A stretch of DNA of 64,000 nucleotides from contig NC_071332.1 in NCBI RefSeq assembly GCF_010183535.1, positions 1,798,001-1,862,000 of the forward strand. Reading direction: 5' to 3'. The DNA is from Caenorhabditis remanei (lineage: Eukaryota; Nematoda; Chromadorea; Rhabditida; Rhabditidae). Shown one piece after another: positions 34,624-46,930 of this stretch (position 1 is its first letter; the number at the start of each line of letters is the position of its first letter). The position numbers and the translations under genes are program-made. Under the pieces are notes generated by a model. It was not told where the DNA came from and ran no database searches. It saw nothing but the letters and a program-made list of their open reading frames with translations.

Positions 34624-35393
34624 ATTACTTCTAATTTTTCATTATAAATTTTCTAACTTTTTCGTAGCCAGAAAACTGAAAAAAGAACATTCCAAAACGG
34701 GTTGTGCGTTTTCTTCTACTCTCTTTTTTTGTCATTTTTCCCATTTCATGCTTTCAAACTAGTCAGCTTTTTCTCATTTTTTCTATTCGGCACCCCGGTA
34801 ACTTTGTCGGTTAATTGATCTCCTACTAGCCACACCACTTTTGACAAATAAAGCATTGCTACGCCGAAATTTTCAAGAAATATTTACAGAGGGAAGGGGA
34901 ATGGGGGCATCAGAGATATGGTAACTAGATAATGAGAGGTAATGGGATACAGAGAGACGCAGAGAGATCACAAAAACTGAAAAATTGCGGAAATCTAAAG
35001 GAAATATGCGAGGAATGTGACTAAAACACAGCTGATAGGCGATAGGGTTCATAGAGACGCAAAGTTTGTCGAAAATTCTACGTGGATTTGCAGTTTTTCT
35101 GCAAGAATTCTCGCCACACTCTTTCCTGGGTAAAAAATGTGATAAAAGTACAAATAACAAGAGAAAAAAGGCAAAAATATATACATTGAAACAGAAAAAG
35201 GCGCTGAAAATTCACGAAGTTGGCACAAAGACTCTGATCGAAGAGAGTGACTAAAAAATGAGATTTTATTGATTTTTCGACGGAAAAACGTCTATTTTCA
35301 AATCGAGAACTTGGCTCGGGAGGTTAAAAATCGATGAAAATGAGTGCTGAAAGTAGAAAATAAAATAAATGATTAGAATTTAGATAATAGGCC
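34624..35393. other. 3' flank of CAP gene, nothing recognised
   Basis: Apart from the AATAAA at 34847-34852 the stretch shows no gene or repeat I can name. Short open frames on either strand lack splice logic. Confidence 0.4.
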
Positions 35394-35505
35394 TATTCTT
35401 GGCAAGCAAAAAACGCTTTTCACTGCTTCTTTTCAATTCACGGAACCAGAAAATCAGCGAAAACTATTTTTCGCTGGCACATGCCTTTTTCGACACCGCA
35501 GGTCT
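35394..35505 (+). repeat. Left half of an older hairpin repeat split by the 13.4-kb element
   Basis: CTTGGCAAGCAAAAAACG, ATTCACGGAACCAGAAAATC and AGCGAAAACT are found inverted at 48973-49092 on the other side of the large element. The host site was therefore a foldback repeat before the insertion. Confidence 0.75.
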
Positions 35506-35514
35506 CAAAGCGAA
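35506..35514. repeat. Left 9-bp target-site duplication (CAAAGCGAA)
   Basis: CAAAGCGAA directly precedes GGCAAATACTC and occurs again directly after GAGTATTTGCC at 48964-48972, with no mismatch. Confidence 0.92.
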
Positions 35515-36150
35515 GGCAAATACTCATTTGCTTTGGAATCATTTGCTATTTGATCACTTGCTATATTTGTCTCATTTGCTATCACCAGCTCATTTGCTAT
35601 ATCTGTCTCATTTGCTGTTTTCTCATTTGCTATAGTTGTCTCATTTGCTATTTGGTCTTATTTTCAAATACTCATTTGCTATGAGATGGATCACTTGCTA
35701 TGAGTTGGATCATTTGCTATAAAAGGCTCATTAGCTATAAGATAACTACTAAAAAATCCTAAAATCACATCAAGAGCATGATTTCAGTAGAATTTTCATG
35801 AAATTTGTGAACAGCACTTCATAATTGATATTAGGTTGAAAGTTTCAGAATTTCCAAGAATTTCAGAAAAATGCCAGATAAGTTTCGAAGTCGTGATATT
35901 TACCGCTGAATATGAAGAATTTTTTCTTGAAAATTTTTTTATCCACGAAAAGGATGCAAATTAAGAGAAAAAAGATGTGCCCTCCTTTGGCATGATAAAA
36001 CAGAAAACTGGTTGAACGGTAGATGCTCATACGCTATGGGCGGCTGAAGACGAGGTATGAAAATTCTAGTCCTTAGCGATGTGTAGTTCTTGTGGAAAGC
36101 TTCCGCTGGTTCATCAACCAAATTTCTATTCATCAAATTTTGCATTTTCT
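35515..36150 (+). repeat. Left outer terminal inverted repeat with CATTTGCTAT subrepeats
   Basis: The first ~210 bp consist of TCATTTGCTAT-type words at 10-22-bp spacing (variants CACTTGCTAT, CATTTGCTGT, CATTAGCTAT), followed by ~420 bp of non-repetitive sequence to GCATTTTCT. The right outer arm (48328-48963) mirrors it at identical length. Confidence 0.88.
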
Positions 36151-36628
36151 TCCATTGTTTTTTTTTGTTGCAGAGTTCAGAGAAAGATGATTAGAAGTCT
36201 CAGTGTATCTTAGACTAACTTTACAATATCTCAATTCTGGATTAAAAAAAAGATTTTCAATTTTATAGCAAATGAGAAAATAGCAAGTGAGACAATAGCA
36301 AATGAGACGACTCTCGGTAAGCAGTAGTATAACTTTGAGGTTATCAACAAAATGTATATACATATCAGATTGAAGTTTGAAATGGTTCACAATACCCTCA
36401 AAGTAAAGATATCCATGTTGATATTCATCTCTTAATGTTATACTACTGCTTACCGAGAGTCGTCTCATTTGCTATTGTCTCACTTGCTATTTTCTAATTT
36501 GCTATAAAATTGAAAATCTTTTTTTCAATCCAGAATTGAGATATTGTAAAGTTAGTCTAAGATACACTGAGACTTCTAATCATCTTTCTCTGAACTCTGC
36601 AGCAAAAAAAAACAATGGAAGAAAATGC
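36151..36628. repeat. 478-bp hairpin present only in the left arm
   Basis: Arms TCCATTGTTTTTTTTTGTTG / AACAATGGA, AGAGTTCAGAGAAAGATG and CGACTCTCGGTAAGCAGTAG pair with inverted partners at 36435-36620, around a ~100-bp loop. It contains a few ATAGCAAATGAG words, so it is related to the outer TIR. The right arm reads straight across this site (AGAAAATGC next to GAGTATTTGCC at 48325-48336). Confidence 0.82.
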
Positions 36629-38031
36629 GGCAAATACTCATTGACTACGGTACTCATTGCCTACGGTTACTCATTGACTACGCTGTCTCATTGCCTACTC
36701 ATACTCATTGCCTACGGTCAGCTCATTGACTACGCTTGGCTCATTGCCTATATATGCTCATTGCCTACGCTTGACTCTTTGACTACGCTTGGCTCTTTGC
36801 CTACTCTCGCTCATTGCCTACGCTCGGATCATTGACTCCCTTTTTTTTTACTTTATAGCAGAGATTCTGGAACTGGTAATTGGTGAATACCTACACTTTA
36901 TGTATAGGTTTCTGGTTAATTTGAGATTTGTTGTTGGGACATAAGAGCATGTTTTTCCCAAGATTGTGAAGTATAATCTAAAGTAGTCGAAGAAGGGTCC
37001 TGATCATAGAATAAGTTGAACCAGTTGGTAATTTTCGGAGCTCTGATAATGGGTACTTCAGTGGGATTATCATAGGGTAGATCAAGATTAATGTCTCATA
37101 CTGAAAACAAAGAAGCTCTCCCTCTTCTTTTCTTCTTGCAGTAAGAGGGTACCTCTATCCGGCAGCAATTCTCTGGATGACTCATATACTACTACATTTA
37201 TCTACTTTCCTATATTTGATAAATAGCCAATACCTAAATTATTCCTTGGTTAAATTATTTCATATTTGAACCCTATGTTTCGTATGTAAACTTTATAATC
37301 ACCCATTCAGATCGTATAGGTTCGAGTTTACAAAGTTCTGTCCAACTCTAGAACTTTTAATTTAAAAAGAAAAGCCGAATCCGGGGGTACACTCGGGGAC
37401 CTTCTCTTGTCAGAACTCATTGAAGTTGAATTTAACTACCTAATTCAGATTTTTCCAGATTGTGTCCTGATTTTAGACAAATGATCTAGTTAAAGTTGTT
37501 GTGAATAGGAAGCGATTGAACAATCATAGCCAGAAATAATAATAATTCTAGGCTTTACAGCTGTGTATTATCTTATCCAAAAACATTGCCTGAATCACGC
37601 AGCTCCCTAAATGGAAGTTGAGTCCACAATGAATTAACTTATACAGAAACCTACGCCATCAAACATCTGCATTGAGAGTTGACCTTCAGGATATTGGTAT
37701 CAGTTTCTAAATTGCGTACTTCTTATTGTTATTGCAAACTTTCATGAAACGTTCCTTGGGCTGCTGTAGGTATTCACCAATTACCAGTTCCAGAATCTCT
37801 GCTATAAAGTAAAAAAAAAGGGAGTCAATGATCCGAGCGTAGGCAATGAGCGAGAGTAGGCAAAGAGCCAAGCGTAGTCAAAGAGTCAAGCGTAGGCAAT
37901 GAGCATATATAGGCAATGAGCCAAGCGTAGTCAATGAGCTGACCGTAGGCAATGAGTATGAGTAGGCAATGAGACAGCGTAGTCAATGAGTAACCGTAGG
38001 CAATGAGTACCGTAGTCAATGAGTATTTGCC
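36629..38031 (+). repeat. Nested palindrome, left arm
   Basis: Begins GGCAAATACTCATTGACTAC and ends GTAGTCAATGAGTATTTGCC. Each ~210-bp end is an array of CTCATTG(C/A)CTACG words. The ~960-bp spacer (about 36840-37805) is non-repetitive. The terminal eleven bases equal those of the big element, so this is a family member nested in it. Confidence 0.85.
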
Positions 38032-39353
38032 AATTTTTTCTCCTTTACTATTCCGTATTGGATTGCCATTACCTAAAATGTCAATCCTTTTCTTTCCCCT
38101 TCACAATGTATTACTTTACTCGATTCCTCAATCACCCGGTTCTAATTTTTTCTTTCTTTTCTTTGCTCCTTATAGTTGTACATATTCACAGATTTTTTTT
38201 CTTTTCCCTGCCCCTGTCTCCTATTGCCTAGTTCGTTTTTCCTCTTTTATCTCATTCCCATAACACGGTTTTCCCGTTTTTAGCAATTTCACTTGCCTCA
38301 TTCGACCCGGTAATTGTCCTGCTCCTTGAATTGTTCTCTTTTTTTTAACCTGAAACTGCCTCATGAGGGACATACTTCAAATCTTATAAACCCCTCCCCC
38401 CTGTTATTGATTCCCACTGCGGTTGATAAAACAAACAGCAGGTGTCTTAATCCAATGTGACCGTGTCAACTAATTGTCTCTCCTTCCGTCTATTGTCTCG
38501 GCCATCTGCCTTCTTCACATACATGTCATCTGTCGTCATATCTCCTTGGGAAATCTCCAATTTATTAGGTACCGCCCTCTTGTGCCCTACGGTCGGTAGA
38601 GCAGTCTTCAGTCATTCTCCTCTTATTTCGGCCTACAAAAAAGTTCTTCTCCCTGTTTTTTCTATTGCTTACATGTTTCTGCAACATGTTATATCACTTC
38701 CGTTTAATTAGAACATATTTATTTCAGCACCGCTTCCCAAGCACATCGGCAGATGAAAAACTTCAGTGAGACTAATCGATTGATGTCCCGACGAGGAGAA
38801 GCAAAGTGAGAATCGCAAATCCGTAAGTGCCCTATTAGGACATTCTTTATGTTCTTGACTCCCCCCACCATTTTTATCTGTGTCGGTTCCCTCACATTAT
38901 CTTCCTGGCTCAGTCGTTCACTTTTTCTCCCTAATGGATGGTGACTCATCTAGTATCTTTTTTATTGACCACCTTTGAGATATCCCCATAGCCATTATTT
39001 GTGTCATACTTATATTCCCTATTTGCTCACTAAGATAACAAATTAATGTTTCCTTTTTCAGTGGTAAAGCGAAGCGAGAGGGAAAAAACCGTAGCGAAGA
39101 ACGAGGAATGGTCGAGTGCGAGCAACGAGTGACAAGAGGACAATGGATCGAGGAGAATCAGTTAACGATCGTATGAAGAGACGTAAGTTATAAGCCCTAG
39201 AATATAGATATTTTATTGTTCTTCACTTCTCCTACCATTCTTATCTACGGGGAATTTACCATGGCTGAAGGCTGAATGCTTGCCAAAGACTGTTTACCTT
39301 TAGGATTGATTTTCAAAAAATTAGGTTGTTAAGGACGTTCAGTCAAGATAGGA
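38032..39353 (+). repeat. Left inner arm (1322 bp) with exon-like modules
   Basis: Mirrors 45609-46930 almost exactly. It contains spliceosomal-looking signals in plus orientation: acceptor TATTTCAG at 38727; an open module 38728-38805 ending at GTGAGA (alternative GTAAGT at 38823); acceptor TTTTTCAG at 39061; and an open module 39062-39176 with TGA at 39174-39176, followed by GTAAGT at 39183. Joined, the two modules would encode about 63 codons of basic, Gln/Arg-rich sequence. The sequences after the two GTAAGT sites are themselves similar, so the module was duplicated. A functional gene is not shown. Confidence 0.6.
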
Positions 39354-39795
39354 TAGAGTTGGGTCACTATAAATTAGTAGTTGTTGACTTTGTATTAGTG
39401 ATCGGTGAATCATCAAGTAGCTTTGGTAGGGCGTTCTTCGGAACGCGCCAATACTCAATTTGGTTCACTCGAAAACGATACATTTTTAGAGTTGGGTCAC
39501 TATAAGTAGTAGTTGTTGTTGACTTTGTATTAGTGATCGGTGAATCATCAAGTAGCTTTGGTAGGGCGTTCTTCGGAGCGCGCCAATACTCAATTTGGTT
39601 CATTCGAAAACGATACATTTTTAGAGTTGGGTCACTATAAATTAGTAGTTGTTGTTGACTTTGTATTAGTGATCGGTGAATCATCAAGTAGCTTTGGTAG
39701 GGCGTTCTTCGGAGCGCGCCAATACTCAATTTGGTTCACTCGAAAACGATACATTTTTAGAGTTGGGTCACTATAAATTAGTAGTTGTTGTTGAC
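39354..39795 (-). repeat. Short satellite array, left (about 3.3 copies)
   Basis: Units of 133-135 bp in the orientation opposite to the main array, marked by GTTGGGTCACTATAA, GCGTTCTTCGGA(A/G)CGCGCC and CGAAAACGATACATTTTTAG. The array stops abruptly inside a unit at GTTGTTGAC (39795), where the loop begins. Confidence 0.9.
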
Positions 39796-40285
39796 AAACG
39801 CGCTTCACCCAGCCGCGAGCGGCCGCGTAGCGGCCGCCGCGCGTCGTTGTTGCTCAGTCTAGCCCGACGAGTGAGGTTGCCTCTTCCGGTCGTCCGGTAA
39901 CGTGACGAATGTGAAAGTGTCGGCAAAATAGATCCTATCATTTTTCCGGACTATTTTAGCCTATTGCACGCGCTACTGACGCTTGGGATAGTGAATAATC
40001 GCCCCCTTTAGGCCATTTTCAAGCGATCCGCGGTTGTGACCGCTCTTTCGTCTACTTTTGGACCCGCGGCACATCCAGCAGGACGCTTCACTAAATATTA
40101 AATTATCTCTCTCTAAATTATCTAAATCTTTCGTAAATAAATGGGTCATTGTCTTAAAACTTGTGATCTGTTGTCGCATCGCTCATCCTCACACATATAG
40201 CCGTTTATTCGCACATTTTAACCAGTTAGGGAAGATTTTATCCGGAGCGGGTCTGTCTCCGACCGCATTTATGGCCCGCCTCCAC
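39796..40285. other. Single-copy loop between the two satellite arrays
   Basis: 490 bp without a match elsewhere in the window. The first part is GC-rich with two GCGGCCGC words six to eleven bases apart (around 39828-39842). The rest is AT-rich with ATTATCTCTCTCTAAATTATC. It is the only asymmetric, non-repeated part of the centre of the element. No reading frame of note. Confidence 0.7.
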
Positions 40286-43200
40286 AACGCCCTACCAAAG
40301 CTACTTGATGATTCACCGATCACTAATACAAAGTCAACAACAACTACTACTTATAGTAACCCAACTCTAAAAATGTATCGTTTTCGAGTGAACCAAATTG
40401 AGTATTGGCGCGCTCCGAAGAACGCCCTACCAAAGCTACTTGATGATTCACCGATCACTAATACAAAGTCAACAACAACTACTACTTATAGTGACCCAAC
40501 TCTAAAAATGTATCGTTTTCGAGTGAACCAAATTGAGTATTGGCGCGCTCCGAAGAACGCCCTACCAAAGCTACTTGATGATTCACCGATCACTAATACA
40601 AAGTCAACAACAACTACTACTTATAGTGACCCAACTCTAAAAATGTATCGTTTTCGAGTGAACCAAATTGAGTATTGGCGCGCTCCGAAGAACGCCCTAC
40701 CAAAGCTACTTGATGATTCACCGATCACTAATACAAAGTCAACAACTACTAATTTATAGTGACCCAACTCTAAAAATGTATCGTTTTCGAATGAACCAAA
40801 TTGAGTATTGGCGCGTTCCGAAGAACGCCCTACCAAAGCTACTTGATGATTCACCGATCACTAATACAAAGTCAACAACAACTACTACTTATAGTGACCC
40901 AACTCTAAAAATGTATCGTTTTCGAGTGAACCAAATTGAGTATTGGCGCGTTCCGAAGAACGCCCTACCAAAGCTACTTGATGATTCACCGATCACTAAT
41001 ACAAAGTCAACAACTACTAATTTATAGTGACCCAACTCTAAAAATGTATCGTTTTCGAGTGAACCAAATTGAGTATTGGCGCGCTCCGAAGAACGCCCTA
41101 CCAAAGCTACTTGATGATTCACCGATCACTAATACAAAGTCAACAACAACTACTACTTATAGTGACCCAACTCTAAAAATGTATCGTTTTCGAGTGAACC
41201 AAATTGAGTATTGGCGCGTTCCGAAGAACGCCCTACCAAAGCTACTTGATGATTCACCGATCACTAATACAAAGTCAACAACAACTACTACTTATAGTGA
41301 CCCAACTCTAAAAATGTATCGTTTTCGAGTGAACCAAATTGAGTATTGGCGCGCTCCGAAGAACGCCCTACCAAAGCTACTTGATGATTCACCGATCACT
41401 AATACAAAGTCAACAACTACTAATTTATAGTGACCCAACTCTAAAAATGTATCGTTTTCGAGTGAACCAAATTGAGTATTGGCGCGCTCCGAAGAACGCC
41501 CTACCAAAGCTACTTGATGATTCACCGATCACTAATACAAAGTCAACAACAACTACTACTTATAGTGACCCAACTCTAAAAATGTATCGTTTTCGAGTGA
41601 ACCAAATTGAGTATTGGCGCGTTCCGAAGAACGCCCTACCAAAGCTACTTGATGATTCACCGATCACTAATACAAAGTCAACAACTACTAATTTATAGTG
41701 ACCCAACTCTAAAAATGTATCGTTTTCGAGTGAACCAAATTGAGTATTGGCGCGTTCCGAAGAACGCCCTACCAAAGCTACTTGATGATTCACCGATCAC
41801 TAATACAAAGTCAACAACAACTACTACTTATAGTGACCCAACTCTAAAAATGTATCGTTTTCGAGTGAACCAAATTGAGTATTGGCGCGTTCCGAAGAAC
41901 GCCCTACCAAAGCTACTTGATGATTCACCGATCACTAATACAAAGTCAACAACAACTACTACTTATAGTGACCCAACTCTAAAAATGTATCGTTTTCGAG
42001 TGAACCAAATTGAGTATTGGCGCGTTCTGAAGAACGCCCTACCAAAGCTACTTGATGATTCACCGATCACTAATACAAAGTCAACAACAACTACTACTTA
42101 TAGTGACCCAACTCTAAAAATGTATCGTTTTCGAGTGAACCAAATTGAGTATTGGCGCGCTCCGAAGAACGCCCTACCAAAGCTACTTGATGATTCACCG
42201 ATCACTAATACAAAGTCAACAACAACTACTACTTATAGTGACCCAACTCTAAAAATGTATCGTTTTCGAGTGAACCAAATTGAGTATTGGCGCGCTCCGA
42301 AGAACGCCCTACCAAAGCTACTTGATGATTCACCGATCACTAATACAAAGTCAACAACTACTAATTTATAGTGACCCAACTCTAAAAATGTATCGTTTTC
42401 GAGTGAACCAAATTGAGTATTGGCGCGTTCTGAAGAACGCCCTACCAAAGCTACTTGATGATTCACCGATCACTAATACAAAGTCAACAACTACTAATTT
42501 ATAGTGACCCAACTCTAAAAATGTATCGTTTTCGAGTGAACCAAATTGAGTATTGGCGCGTTCCGAAGAACGCCCTACCAAAGCTACTTGATGATTCACC
42601 GATCACTAATACAAAGTCAACAACAACTACTACTTATAGTGACCCAACTCTAAAAATGTATCGTTTTCGAGTGAACCAAATTGAGTATTGGCGCGCTCCG
42701 AAGAACGCCCTACCAAAGCTACTTGATGATTCACCGATCACTAATACAAAGTCAACAACAACTACTACTTATAGTGACCCAACTCTAAAAATGTATCGTT
42801 TTCGAGTGAACCAAATTGAGTATTGGCGCGCTCCGAAGAACGCCCTACCAAAGCTACTTGATGATTCACCGATCACTAATACAAAGTCAACAACAACTAC
42901 TACTTATAGTGACCCAACTCTAAAAATGTATCGTTTTCGAGTGAACCAAATTGAGTATTGGCGCGTTCCGAAGAACGCCCTACCAAAGCTACTTGATGAT
43001 TCACCGATCACTAATACAAAGTCAACAACAACTACTACTTTAAGTGACCCAACTCTAAAAATGTATCGTTTTCGAGTGAACCAAATTGAGTATTGGCGCG
43101 TTCTGAAGAACGCCCTACCAAAGCTACTTGATGATTCACCGATCACTAATACAAAGTCAACAACAACTACTACTTATAGTGACCCAACTCTAAAAATGTA

Positions 43201-45608
43201 TCGTTTTCGAGTGAACCAAATTGAGTATTGGCGCGTTCCGAAGAACGCCCTACCAAAGCTACTTGATGATTCACCGATCACTAATACAAAGTCAACAACT
43301 ACTAATTTATAGTGACCCAACTCTAAAAATGTATCGTTTTCGAGTGAACCAAATTGAGTATTGGCGCGTTCCGAAGAACGCCCTACCAAAGCTACTTGAT
43401 GATTCACCGATCACTAATACAAAGTCAACAACTACTAATTTATAGTGACCCAACTCTAAAAATGTATCGTTTTCGAGTGAACCAAATTGAGTATTGGCGC
43501 GCTCCGAAGAACGCCCTACCAAAGCTACTTGATGATTCACCGATCACTAATACAAAGTCAACAACAACTACTACTTTAAGTGACCCAACTCTAAAAATGT
43601 ATCGTTTTCGAGTGAACCAAATTGAGTATTGGCGCGTTCCGAAGAACGCCCTACCAAAGCTACTTGATGATTCACCGATCACTAATACAAAGTCAACAAC
43701 AACTACTACTTATAGTGACCCAACTCTAAAAATGTATCGTTTTCGAGTGAACCAAATTGAGTATTGGCGCGTTCCGAAGAACGCCCTACCAAAGCTACTT
43801 GATGATTCACCGATCACTAATACAAAGTCAACAACTACTAATTTATAGTGACCCAACTCTAAAAATGTATCGTTTTCGAGTGAACCAAATTGAGTATTGG
43901 CGCGTTCCGAAGAACGCCCTACCAAAGCTACTTGATGATTCACCGATCACTAATACAAAGTCAACAACAACTACTACTTATAGTGACCCAACTCTAAAAA
44001 TGTATCGTTTTCGAGTGAACCAAATTGAGTATTGGCGCGTTCCGAAGAACGCCCTACCAAAGCTACTTGATGATTCACCGATCACTAATACAAAGTCAAC
44101 AACTACTAATTTATAGTGACCCAACTCTAAAAATGTATCGTTTTCGAGTGAACCAAATTGAGTATTGGCGCGTTCCGAAGAACGCCCTACCAAAGCTACT
44201 TGATGATTCACCGATCACTAATACAAAGTCAACAACAACTACTACTTATAGTGACCCAACTCTAAAAATGTATCGTTTTCGAGTGAACCAAATTGAGTAT
44301 TGGCGCGTTCCGAAGAACGCCCTACCAAAGCTACTTGATGATTCACCGATCACTAATACAAAGTCAACAACAACTACTACTTATAGTGACCCAACTCTAA
44401 AAATGTATCGTTTTCGAGTGAACCAAATTGAGTATTGGCGCGTTCCGAAGAACGCCCTACCAAAGCTACTTGATGATTCACCGATCACTAATACAAAGTC
44501 AACAACAACTACTACTTATAGTGACCCAACTCTAAAAATGTATCGTTTTCGAGTGAACCAAATTGAGTATTGGCGCGTTCTGAAGAACGCCCTACCAAAG
44601 CTACTTGATGATTCACCGATCACTAATACAAAGTCAACAACAACTACTACTTATAGTGACCCAACTCTAAAAATGTATCGTTTTCGAGTGAACCAAATTG
44701 AGTATTGGCGCGTTCCGAAGAACGCCCTACCAAAGCTACTTGATGATTCACCGATCACTAATACAAAGTCAACAACAACTACTACTTATAGTGACCCAAC
44801 TCTAAAAATGTATCGTTTTCGAGTGAACCAAATTGAGTATTGGCGCGTTCCGAAGAACGCCCTACCAAAGCTACTTGATGATTCACCGATCACTAATACA
44901 AAGTCAACAACTACTAATTTATAGTGACCCAACTCTAAAAATGTATCGTTTTCGAGTGAACCAAATTGAGTATTGGCGCGTTCCGAAGAACGCCCTACCA
45001 AAGCTACTTGATGATTCACCGATCACTAATACAAAGTCAACAACAACTACTACTTATAGTGACCCAACTCTAAAAATGTATCGTTTTCGAGTGAACCAAA
45101 TTGAGTATTGGCGCGTTCCGAAGAACGCCCTACCAAAGCTACTTGATGATTCACCGATCACTAATACAAAGTCAACAACTACTAATTTATAGTGACCCAA
45201 CTCTAAAAATGTATCGTTTTCGAGTGAACCAAATTGAGTATTGGCGCGTTCCGAAGAACGCCCTACCAAAGCTACTTGATGATTCACCGATCACTAATAC
45301 AAAGTCAACAACAACTACTACTTATAGTGACCCAACTCTAAAAATGTATCGTTTTCGAGTGAACCAAATTGAGTATTGGCGCGCTCCGAAGAACGCCCTA
45401 CCAAAGCTACTTGATGATTCACCGATCACTAATACAAAGTCAACAACAACTACTACTTATAGTGACCCAACTCTAAAAATGTATCGTTTTCGAGTGAACC
45501 AAATTGAGTATTGGCGCGCTCCGAAGAACGCCCTACCAAAGCTACTTGATGATTCACCGATCACTAATACAAAGTCAACAACTACTAATTTATAGTGACC
45601 CAACTCTA
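40286..45608 (+). repeat. Main satellite array, about 39.5 copies of a 135/133-bp unit
   Basis: The unit reads AACGCCCTACCAAAGC, GATTCACCGATCACTAATAC, CTCTAAAAATGTATCG and GAGTATTGGCGCG(C/T)TC. Two length variants exist: 135 bp (AACAACAACTACTACTTATAG) and 133 bp (AACAACTACTAATTTATAG). The 135-bp form is 45 codons without a stop, so strings of it produce long open frames that end at each 133-bp unit. Thirteen units are of the 133-bp type, irregularly spaced. Copies differ at very few sites (C/T in GCGCGYTCCGAAG, CCGAAG/CTGAAG), which implies recent homogenisation. These frames are not called as genes. Confidence 0.93.
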
Positions 45609-46930
45609 TCCTATCTTGACTGAACGTCCTTAACAACCTAATTTTTTGAAAATCAATCCTAAAGGTAAACAGTCTTTGGCAAGCATTCAGCCTTCAGCCA
45701 TGGTAAATTCCCCGTAGATAAGAATGGTAGGAGAAGTGAAGAACAATAAAATATCTATATTCTAGGGCTTATAACTTACGTCTCTTCATACGATCGTTAA
45801 CTGATTCTCCTCGATCCATTGTCCTCTTGTCACTCGTTGCTCGCACTCGACCATTCCTCGTTCTTCGCTACGGTTTTTTCCCTCTCGCTTCGCTTTACCA
45901 CTGAAAAAGGAAACATTAATTTGTTATCTTAGTGAGCAAATAGGGAATATAAGTATGACACAAATAATGGCTATGGGGATATCTCAAAGGTGGTCAATAA
46001 AAAAGATACTAGATGAGTCACCATCCATTAGGGAGAAAAAGTGAACGACTGAGCCAGGAAGATAATGTGAGGGAACCGACACAGATAAAAATGGTGGGGG
46101 GAGTCAAGAACATAAAGAATGTCCTAATAGGGCACTTACGGATTTGCGATTCTCACTTTGCTTCTCCTCGTCGGGACATCAATCGATTAGTCTCACTGAA
46201 GTTTTTCATCTGCCGATGTGCTTGGGAAGCGGTGCTGAAATAAATATGTTCTAATTAAACGGAAGTGATATAACATGTTGCAGAAACATGTAAGCAATAG
46301 AAAAAACAGGGAGAAGAACTTTTTTGTAGGCCGAAATAAGAGGAGAATGACTGAAGACTGCTCTAACGACCGTAGGGCACAAGAGGGCGGGACCTAATAA
46401 ATTGGAGATTTCCCAAGGAGATATGACGACAGATGACATGTATGTGAAGAAGGCAGATGGCCGAGACAATAGACGGAAGGAGAGACAATTAGTTGACACG
46501 GTCACATTGGATTAAGACACCTGCTGTTTGTTTTATCAACCGCAGTGGGAATCAATAACAGGGGGGAGGGGTTTATAAGATTTGAAGTATGTCCCTCATG
46601 AGGCAGTTTCAGGTTAAAAAAAAGAGAACAATTCAAGGAGCAGGACAATTACCGGGTCGAATGAGGCAAGTGAAATTGCTAAAAACGGGAAAACCGTGTT
46701 ATGGGAATGAGATAAAAGAGGAAAAACGAACTAGGCAATAGGAGACAGGGGCAGGGAAAAGAAAAAAAATCTGTGAATATGTACAACTATAAGGAGCAAA
46801 GAAAAGAAAGAAAAAATTAGAACCGGGTGATTGAGGAATCGAGTAAAGTAATACATTGTGAAGGGGAAAGAAAAGGATTGACATTTTAGGTAATGGCAAT
46901 CCAATACGGAATAGTAAAGGAGAAAAAATT
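45609..46930 (-). repeat. Right inner arm (1322 bp), mirror of 38032-39353
   Basis: Inverted copy, same length, with a handful of substitutions (for example ACGACCGTAGGG for CTACCGACCGTAGGG at about 46366). The exon-like modules are preserved on the minus strand at 46234-46157 and 45900-45780, with the same splice-site sequences. Confidence 0.88.

Noticed and set aside
36536..36835. 99-codon frame in the nested palindrome and its three relatives
   Set aside because: Translation of the CTCATTGCCTACG subterminal array; repeated and inverted, not a gene.
40058..45595. Long open frames of 119-299 codons across the satellite, on both strands
   Set aside because: They arise because the 135-bp unit is a multiple of three and lacks stops in two registers. 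All are the same repeated peptide, there is no gene context, and both strands are open.
40286..45608. Possible CRISPR-like or centromeric array
   Set aside because: Units are contiguous without unique spacers and lie inside a transposon-like palindrome in a eukaryote; a satellite within a mobile element explains it.
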